This document shows, in pieces, positions 10,997-16,417 of a DNA stretch of 16,417 bases (position 1 is the stretch's first letter; each line of letters begins with the position of its first letter). The notes under the pieces were generated by a model. That model was not told the origin of the DNA. It made no database searches and saw only the letters and a program-made list of their open reading frames with translations. The stretch is from the NCBI GenBank assembly GCA_009602725.1, contig WELB01000011.1, positions 1,000,305 to 1,016,721 of the forward strand. Reading direction: 5' to 3'. Source of the stretch: Spirogloea muscicola. Its lineage: Eukaryota > Streptophyta > Zygnematophyceae > Spirogloeales > Spirogloeaceae. The position numbers were made by a program, and so were the translations under genes.

Positions 10997-11206
10997 TGTG
11001 CTCACCCGTGGGTACTAATGTCATCTTAGGTACCTTAGATTAGGTCTCCGTATTATGTAGCATTGTTTAGTCTGCACTCGACTCTGCCTGAACAATGTAT
11101 TGGCTTGAATTGGCCTCCCTTTCAATTCATGCGCCCCGCGCGCCTTCTCTCTTTCGCTTGAACTGGCCACCCTTCCATTTCATGCGCACCGCGCGCCTTC
11201 GCTCGC
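10997..11206 (+). repeat. Dispersed repeat, copy B, with internal 54-bp duplication
   Basis: It begins TGTGCTCACCCGTGGG and continues TACTAATGTCA, as at 7688-7715. It then carries CTG(A/G)ACAATGTATTGGCT and the GCGC(A/C)CCGCGCGCC core. The final part is duplicated in tandem: TTGAATTGGCCTCCCTTTC at 11104 and TTGAACTGGCCACCCTTCC at 11158 each precede a GCGC-CCGCGCGCC core (11131-11144 and 11184-11197). The copy sits upstream of the - strand membrane protein gene. Confidence 0.7.
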
Positions 11207-11228
11207 AAAGGAGCATCTCTTCCAATTC

Positions 11229-11261
11229 TGAACCCTACACCCTAAAACCTGAACCCTGAAG
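11229..11261 (+). repeat. Short degenerate telomere-like tract
   Basis: The sequence reads AACCCTACACCCTAAAACC followed by TGAACCCTGAA. It contains one CCCTAAA unit, the plant/chlorophyte telomere repeat, with degenerate neighbours, directly after repeat copy B. It is too short and degenerate to prove a telomeric origin. Confidence 0.4.
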
Positions 11262-11337
11262 GCAGTGGCTCTGTGGAGTCTCTGTGTGATGTGGAGTCTG
11301 GACATGGTCGCCATTCCCCGGAGCGCATGGGCCTGGC

Positions 11338-11441
11338 CTGCTCCAGAATTGCTCGCCCATAAGGAAGAGGGGCTGGGAAAGGCCAGCCAAAAAGAATGGA
11401 CAAGGTCCAAAGAGCCAAACGGTGCCGAAAGAAAAACTACA
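11338..11441 (-). repeat. Dispersed repeat, inverted copy D
   Basis: Read on the - strand, this segment has GTGTAGTTTTTCTTTCGG, then TTTGGACCTTGTCCATTC, then GGCTGGCCTTTCCCAG, then CTTATGGGCGAGCAATTC. The same blocks occur on the + strand in copy A (GGACCTTGTC in both 114-bp units; GGCTGGCCTTTCCCAG and TATGGGCGCGCAATTTC at 7553-7615). Copies A and D are therefore inverted relative to each other and bracket the membrane protein gene. Confidence 0.6.
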
Positions 11442-11796
11442 CAGCAAGACACGAGATGACGCAGATGGAAGCTTAGTTCCCACGAGTGGGCAGCAGCAAA
11501 GTCCGAGTACGCCAGGACGCAGTACTTATAGGCGCATACAAAGCTGGAGCACCCACGACAACTGTGCCTGGCTGGGCAACGTCCAGCGCGGAGCGCAGAA
11601 AGGAGAGGCATAATAAGGACCACCCCCCGAGGAGACCACTTCTATCCGTCTGCCATGGGTGTTCACGGTGGCTACAGTCTGACATGGTCCTCCCTCATCC
11701 AGTCTGGCTCCGACTGGTTGACGCGCGTTCTCGCAGTTGGGGGGGCAGATTGGGGAACACTAGCTTTCCGCAGGCATGTCACAGGATGAGGCTCTT

Positions 11797-12036
11797 CCGG
11801 CTCCCCAAGTTAGCTTGTCAAATTCGTATGTGCTCACCCGTTGGTCACACTGTTACTTCAGCCACCTTGGCATAAGAAGAAAGTGCTCGCCCTTTGAGGA
11901 TGCTCACCCACTTTGGCATAAGGCTTCGTTTCAAGTAGCCCCCCTTTGTGCACTAGCTGTAGCCTTAGAACTTATCGGCTTGATTTGGCCTCCCTGTCGT
12001 GATTATGCGCACCGCGCGCCTTCTCCTTATTGCTGA
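11797..12036 (+). repeat. Dispersed repeat, copy C
   Basis: It starts CCGGCTCCCCAAGTTAGC, continues TGTGCTCACCCGTTGG and TCACACTGTTACTTC, and ends with GCGCACCGCGCGCC (12007-12020). Order and spacing match copy A (7655-7841) apart from an insertion of several tens of bases that includes a partial local repeat of GCTCACCC...TTGGCATAAG. Its right end reaches the probable CHMP1 promoter. Confidence 0.7.
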
Positions 12037-12082
12037 AACACGGGGGTAGTGAGAGCGCGCTGTTTGCCTGGCCTGGGGCTCC

Positions 12083-12114
12083 GCTGATACAGTCTGTATC
12101 TGCTGATACAGTCT
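12083..12114. promoter_or_regulatory. Palindromic GATACAG cluster upstream of CHMP1
   Basis: GATACAG (12086-12092), T, CTGTATC (12094-12100) form a perfect 7-1-7 inverted repeat. A second GATACAG (12105-12111) pairs again with the central CTGTATC across a 4-nt spacer. The 13-mer GCTGATACAGTCT therefore occurs twice, 19 bp apart. It lies about 50 bp upstream of a TATA-like motif, so a dimeric transcription factor site is a reasonable guess; no factor is recognised. Confidence 0.4.
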
Positions 12115-12161
12115 CGAGCACCCACTCGATACGCACCCGGCTGACTTCTACAGCCGCTTTG

Positions 12162-12168
12162 TATATAA
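12162..12168 (+). promoter_or_regulatory. TATA-like motif for CHMP1
   Basis: TATATAA, flanked on both sides by the direct repeat CAGCCGCTT (12151-12159 and 12172-12180). It is the best TATA candidate upstream of CHMP1. If used, it gives a leader of roughly 310 nt. Confidence 0.4.
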
Positions 12169-12290
12169 CAGCAGCCGCTTTCGCGGACGCAGCCCCCACG
12201 CTGCCGCCGCCACGCGTGCCGACGCCGGCGCTCCCTCGCGCTCGCGCGCTGCGGGCGGCCCCGGCGTCGGTGGCGCCCACGGTGCTGGTT

Positions 12291-12335
12291 GCGGCAGCGG
12301 CGGCGGCGGCGGCGGCGGCGGCTGCGGCGGCGGCG
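12291..12335 (+). repeat. GGC/GCG trinucleotide microsatellite in the CHMP1 leader
   Basis: Nearly uninterrupted (GCG)n tract with a few CAG/CTG interruptions, immediately before the upstream ATG. Such tracts are length-variable and can form stable RNA structure in a 5' leader. Confidence 0.75.
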
Positions 12336-12386
12336 ATGAGGCCGGAGGGAGCGTTGTTGCGGTGGGCCGCCGAGGGCGCCGTCTAG
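12336..12386 (+). promoter_or_regulatory. Upstream ORF in the CHMP1 leader (16 codons)
   Basis: ATG at 12336 opens a 16-codon frame ending TAG at 12384-12386, 123 nt before the CHMP1 ATG. It is the only other ATG between the TATA-like motif and CHMP1. Its context (GCGATGA) is weaker than that of the main start (GCCATGG). It could reduce CHMP1 translation if the leader is transcribed as proposed. Confidence 0.45.
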
Positions 12387-12509
12387 GGCGGGGGCAACAG
12401 CAGCTGCGGCGCTCCAGTGGGAAGCGCGCTTGGCTGCGAGCGTGCTCGCAGCCGTCTCGAGCGGCTGAGCCCCGCGGCGCCGGGGCCGCCGGGGGCAGTG
12501 CCAGAGGCC

Positions 12510-13124
12510 ATGGGGAACCAGGAGAAGCTGCTGGAGCAGATCTTCCAGCTGCGCTTCACGTCCAAGTCGCTGGTGCGGCAGTCCAAGAAGTGCGAGAAGG
12601 AGGAGAAGGAGGAGAAGCTCAAGGTGAAGCGGGCGATCGAGAAGGGCAACATGGACGGCGCGCGCATCTACGCCCAGAACGCCATCCGCAAGCGCACGGA
12701 GCAGCTTAACTACCTGCGCCTTGCCTCGCGCCTGGACGCCGTCGTCGCGCGCCTCGACTCGCAGGCCAAGATGAACGTCGTCACCAAGTCCATGGGCAAC
12801 ATCGTCAAGGCCCTCGACTCCGCGCTCGCCTCCAACAACCTCCAGAAGATCTCCGAGACCATGGACCAGTTCGAGAAGCAGTCGGACAACATGGAGGTGC
12901 AGTCGCAGTTCGTCCAGGCCGCCATGCAGGGCAGCACGTCGCTGTCCACGCCCGAGGACGACGTCAACTCCCTCATGCAGCAGGTGGCGGACGACCACGG
13001 CCTCGAGGTCTCCGTGGGCCTCCCACAGGCCGCGCGGCACTCGATCCCAGTCAAGGAGGAGCCGGAAATGTCTGCAGAGGACGACCTGACGAGACGGCTG
13101 GCGGAGCTGAAGAACCGGGGTTGA
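12510..13124 (+). CDS. CHMP1: CHMP1 / VPS46 (Did2) ESCRT-III subunit, intronless, 204 aa
   Basis: CHMP1 is an ESCRT-III accessory subunit. It recruits and regulates the VPS4 ATPase through MIT domains (VPS4, LIP5/VTA1) during multivesicular body sorting; in plants it also acts in plastid protein turnover and auxin carrier sorting. The basic N-terminal helical core is clear: [32 protein letters not shown]-type and [19 protein letters not shown] blocks. These are followed by the family-typical [19 protein letters not shown] and [10 protein letters not shown] segments and an acidic linker. The C-terminal [14 protein letters not shown] (191-204) is the MIM1 motif. Length equals that of plant CHMP1 (about 203 aa). 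The ATG at 12510 is chosen because family homology begins there (MGNQEKL) and its context is good; the frame is open 31 codons upstream but without an ATG. It has no introns, unlike every other gene here. Antisense frames are GC-driven shadows. Confidence 0.97.
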   Translation: MGNQEKLLEQIFQLRFTSKSLVRQSKKCEKEEKEEKLKVKRAIEKGNMDGARIYAQNAIRKRTEQLNYLRLASRLDAVVARLDSQAKMNVVTKSMGNIVKALDSALASNNLQKISETMDQFEKQSDNMEVQSQFVQAAMQGSTSLSTPEDDVNSLMQQVADDHGLEVSVGLPQAARHSIPVKEEPEMSAEDDLTRRLAELKNRG

Positions 13125-13776
13125 GCTGAGACACTCACTGGCGACTCCTCAGAGCAGCCACCAGCAATTAAATTTCTGAAGGCGCGCCCTGGCCAGCTCC
13201 CTCCCCTTCAGATGGACAACTGTTGTTGTCGTACTGCAACAGCTTTGATACTTATCTGCCGCGCACAGCAGGCTTGTGGTTGCAGCACTGCTTTCATTAC
13301 TCTGACACCCTCCTCACTACGTCAACTTGCACTTGCTTGTCAGTGACTCCACTCTTGTGCAATCGCCATGCTTTTGATCACTCACAATACCCGGATAGAG
13401 CATGTAGGGCTCAAGTACACACTCAAGTTCCAGTGTGCATGCAGCTGCAGCATTGCCCTCCTTGACGTGGTAGGGTGCTGCAAAGATCCATGGTTGTACC
13501 TCAATAATAGTACTGGCGGCATTTGCCTACTTACTGGGCCCCCTCGAACACTCGGGCAAAACACGAGAAGGGCTTGGCATGCAACTTCAGGCCCCAATGT
13601 GTGATTCTCATGGTTGCCGCTCTTACTTAAGCTGCAGTGCCTCATTTTATTCAGCCATAGCCGGAGCTGTTGTTTGTGAATTGCGGTCTCATGAGAGAGC
13701 AAAGCAAGCTGAAGTGGAAACGTGAGCACCTTAAATTTGCACGCAGCTGAACAGTAGCTGCCACCCTTGGGAAACA
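13125..13776. other. Convergent intergenic/3' UTR segment, no gene seen
   Basis: This segment separates the stops of CHMP1 (+) and the mTERF4 gene (-). It should contain both 3' UTRs. Short open frames on both strands show no recognisable motif or splice-consistent continuation, and I found no exact TGTAA poly(A) motif in the expected sense for either gene. Confidence 0.5.
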
Positions 13777-15777
13777 TCAGTGTCTTCTATCAACAGTCAC
13801 AGGGCTCAGGACTACCGGGCCTTCCACAAAATCCACGAATGCAGGACCTTCAACGACCTCCTCCTGGGCAACGAGCTCCAGAAAGGCCTCTTCACTGCAG
13901 CCCAGCATCCAAGGCAAGCTGCACTTGAGGCCAGCTGCCTGGACCTTTTCGTAACGTGGCCGTAGCCGTTCAACACTGAACATGAAGTAGGCCGGATACT
14001 CGGCAGCCTCGACCAGCGGCCGCCGCATGATGTCCACAAGGAAGTCCAGACGCGGAGCTAGCGAGGCAGTGATGCTCAGGCCTAGGATCTGAGGACATGC
14101 CGCGACCATACCCGCCACTTGCGCTGCTGTAAAGCCCCGCTCTACTAGGAAGGATAACTTGGTCCTTGCATGCTCCTCATCAATCGCCAAAATCTGCGGT
14201 AGCCTTGTAACGACCTGTGCAACCTGGTTCTTATGGACGCCCACTTCATCGACCAGCCAGGCGGCCTTACGGGCCAGCACCTGGCTCATGGCCAGACCCA
14301 AGAAGTCAGGAAATTTGGCGACGACTGCACCAACCGCGTCTGCTTGTACGCCAGCCTGCCATTGCACACAGCAGAACCCACTGCCCCAATCACTGGGATT
14401 GCCACGGAAGAATAGATGTGAACAAGGAGTGTGGAGCAAAGACAGCTATAGCGATGACAAATCCTATACTTTGTACAGCGCATAGCTTCACAGCATCAAG
14501 CCACTACCCAAAGAAGAGGCCCCGTTGACCTACAGCCTATCACAGCTTGGTGCACCTGTTACGTTTAGGGTTACACCATGATGGCTTATTTGCATCGCTC
14601 AGGTCTACTTAAAGGGCTGTTGGACGCAAAAGATCCTGATTTATCACCTCCAGCAGCGCTTGCACAGTTGGCCGGAGTTGCGTTTCCAAAGGGAGCATGA
14701 GTATTTGAGGTTGTCGCTCTATAATTTGGGCAACCTTTTCCTTGGTGATCCCAAGCCCAACAAGAAAGCCCACCTTGGGCAGCAGGTCCTCACCGACTGG
14801 CATGCCCAGGATCTCTGCATGCAACACTCTAAATTCATTCTCCTAAGCACAAACTCCACTGTCTTATGCATAAACCCACAATGCAAGGAGGTCAGCACAA
14901 CTGCTGGGCTCTGGCACCTGGGCACTCAGTGACAATGCCGCCAACTGAGCGCAGCGCCACGCCAACACTCACGAGGTAGGCAACCGCCGTGCTCATATTC
15001 CCCTCCAGCTTTGAACCTGCAGTACAGCAATGAAGAAGGCGGTAAGAGGGTAAGAAAGTAGAAATACAGAACTCCACTTCAGCACTGACCTCAGCTGTTC
15101 GAAGACGGAAAGACACAACTAGAAAGAGAGACAAGATAAGTCATCAGACTCCCATGGTTGTGCAAGGAGCCATGCAGCCTTGCGCACTCCAACCCATGAT
15201 TCTCTGCAGCTACTCGCTTCAACGAAGGTGCTTATAGTGCGCAAAGACTACCTAAGATCTGGGGGTAGCAGGCCAGGACTCTTTCCAGGTTGGGCTTCTG
15301 GACGCCGAGGCCAAGGAGGAAGTTGACAACGGGCATCAGGTCCACAACCACACTCGAGTAAAGGATGCGGGGGTACTTCTGCACAATCAAAGGCAGGCTC
15401 GCCCGGCTGACGGGGATTGAATCGAGGTAGTCAAGAACAGGGATGAAATTTCTGCACGCCTGACAGTGCGCATGGTCGGTCAGAGGTTGCCTTCAGACAC
15501 AGCCTGCGAGCTCTGTGACGCTATGGTGGAAATCACATTGCCAGGCACGATGCAGGGACAGTGTGTACCGCGAGATGCTGCAGCCGAGGAGCGGCGGGAA
15601 GTCCTGGGCAGCCTTGATGACGTCCACGCCAAGCTCCCGGAGGAACTCCAGCCGCTCCTCCATGATGGCCACGTCCGAAGGCAGCGCCAGGTCCTCAAAG
15701 AGCCCCACTGGCAGCCCCTGCCAAGCCCAACAGCCGCCATAGGAGCTCAGCGCCCCCGCTGCCAAAAGGCACGCCAT
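13777..15777 (-). CDS. mTERF4: mTERF4 (BSM/RUG2-like) organelle protein, 5 exons, 417 aa
   Basis: In plants mTERF4 supports chloroplast group II intron splicing and rRNA/ribosome formation. Exons on the - strand: 15777-15569, 15451-15252, 15016-14918, 14814-14648, 14355-13777 (TGA). Phases are consistent and the total is 418 codons. From residue 38 the protein aligns, as I recall it, with Arabidopsis BSM almost throughout: MEERLEFLRELGV, PPLLGCSIS, NFIPVLDYL, YSSVVVDLMPVV, KLEGNMSTAVAYLVSVGVA, PEILGM, CPQILGLSI and the C-terminal LKCSLPWMLGCSEEAF. It has about nine mTERF repeats. ATG 15777 is the first in-frame ATG after upstream stops, but it leaves only about 30 residues before homology, short for a presequence. 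A transit-peptide exon may lie further upstream (see 16235-16417). The C-terminal tail after the CSEEAF block (about 35 residues) is lineage-specific. Plastid location is inferred from the plant orthologue. Confidence 0.9.
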
Positions 15778-15895
15778 TGGCCGCAAACGTGAAGGGCATC
15801 CAGACAGCTGCCCATTGGGGCTAGGGACGTCGAGAGCGTCCCATCAGAGGGCGTGCTAATGTCGTCCGAACCCACGCCGGATTACATAAGACCAG

Positions 15896-15945
15896 GTGGT
15901 ATTATATCAATGATGGATATGTATATATGATGTATATATGTGTGA
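15896..15945. promoter_or_regulatory. AT-rich island with perfect 11-bp tandem duplication
   Basis: ATGTATATATG is repeated exactly head-to-tail (15919-15929, 15930-15940) in the only strongly AT-rich patch of the window. It lies about 140 bp upstream of the mTERF4 ATG at 15777, so it could supply TATA elements. If the upstream exon at 16235 is real, it would instead be intronic. Confidence 0.35.
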
Positions 15946-16234
15946 AATCAACCAAAACCAGTACAGCCGAGCTCTCAAGTGAAAGACAGGGCACGTGGAC
16001 GGCCAGAGAGGTGACGAGGGGGGCTGCTCAGGGTGAGGGCTTGCCTGGCGCTCCAGGAAGTCCAGCACGTCGGCGCGCCCCGTCTCCTCGCCCGCGGCTC
16101 CCCTGCCGGACGGCGGCGGCGGCGGCAGGACTGCTCAGGCCGCCGCGCAGATCATGCAGCGGCATTAGGCGCGGCTGGCAGGCCCGGCACTGAGCGACGG
16201 TACAAGCGCGGCGCAGGCGCTCGCGGCGGCGCAC

Positions 16235-16417
16235 CTGAGGACGCCGGGCGCGGCGGCAAGGCCCGCACGCCCGTGGCTAGCCGGAACTTGGCGCGGGTCC
16301 GGCGCGTCCTTGCCGGAGCTGCCACGGTGTCGGCCGCCACGAACAAGAGGCGCCGCCACGCTGCCGCGGCGGGCAAGCCCGCCCAAAGCCGCTGCGCCGC
16401 CGCCGTGGCCGTCGCCG
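16235..16417 (-). CDS. Possible transit-peptide exon of the mTERF4 gene (partial)
   Basis: On the - strand a frame open to the right window edge encodes an Ala/Arg/Pro-rich, almost acid-free sequence (AAAQRLWAG, AAAAWRRLLFVAA, RTRRTRAKFRLATGVRA), like an organelle presequence. It ends at a good donor (TCAG|GTGCGC, exon end 16235, phase 1). A matching phase-1 acceptor (TTTTGGCAG|CG, exon start 15758) lies in frame within mTERF4 exon 1, so splicing would replace residues 1-6 of the short model with a long presequence and a 476-nt intron. No ATG is visible, so the start would lie outside the window. The alternative is GC-rich upstream sequence of no coding value. Confidence 0.4.

Noticed and set aside
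10325-11005. 226-codon - strand frame and a 190-codon + strand frame in the GC-rich region
   Set aside because: Both are out of frame with, or antisense to, the plastid membrane protein exons and have Arg/Pro/Ala composition typical of GC-rich shadows.
12027-13040. 337-codon open frame on the - strand across CHMP1
   Set aside because: It is antisense to a strongly conserved CHMP1 coding region, is Arg/His/Leu-rich low complexity, and arises from the GC-rich third positions of CHMP1 and the GGC tract.
14565-14572. TTTAGGG telomere-like heptamer
   Set aside because: A single unit inside an mTERF4 intron, expected by chance.

Overview
The window looks like nuclear DNA of a green alga, most likely a trebouxiophyte-type chlorophyte. 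The reasoning is inference from content: genes carry many short spliceosomal introns (about 65-475 nt, GT-AG), the encoded proteins match plant/green-algal families (an ADNT1-type mitochondrial carrier, a plant-type mTERF4, CHMP1), several N-termini look like organelle transit peptides, and TGTAA motifs, used as poly(A) signals in green algae, occur downstream of some stops. No bacterial operon, rRNA, tRNA, CRISPR or transposase gene was seen.

Layout, left to right. (1) 1-2544, + strand: eight exons of a mitochondrial adenine nucleotide transporter; its start codon lies left of the window. (2) 2545-3353: convergent 3' ends. (3) 3354-7171, - strand: a nine-exon mTERF protein of 713 aa with about 11 mTERF motifs and a long unrecognised N-terminal region. 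(4) 7172-9678: no convincing gene; the left half is occupied by a dispersed, internally tandem repeat. (5) 9679-10739, - strand: a four-exon gene for a 176-aa, probably plastid-targeted, membrane protein; it only becomes visible when exons from three reading frames are joined. (6) 10740-12509: repeat-rich intergenic region with three more copies of the same repeat family, a short telomere-like tract, and the probable promoter and leader of CHMP1 (palindromic GATACAG cluster, TATA-like motif, GGC microsatellite, upstream ORF). (7) 12510-13124, + strand: intronless CHMP1/VPS46 ESCRT-III gene. (8) 13125-13776: convergent 3' ends. (9) 13777-15777, - strand: five-exon mTERF4 (BSM/RUG2-like) gene, possibly with one more transit-peptide exon at 16235 and beyond the right edge.

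All multi-exon models were built by hand from splice signals and reading phase. Each totals a multiple of three and reads through without internal stops. The genes do not form a pathway cluster. The shared theme is organelle biology: two mTERF proteins that should act on organellar nucleic acids, one mitochondrial carrier and one putative plastid membrane protein, with CHMP1 in endosomal membrane remodelling. I found no evidence for a dramatic new system. The most useful observations are the hidden plastid membrane protein gene, the in-register introns of the large mTERF gene, and the repeat family.
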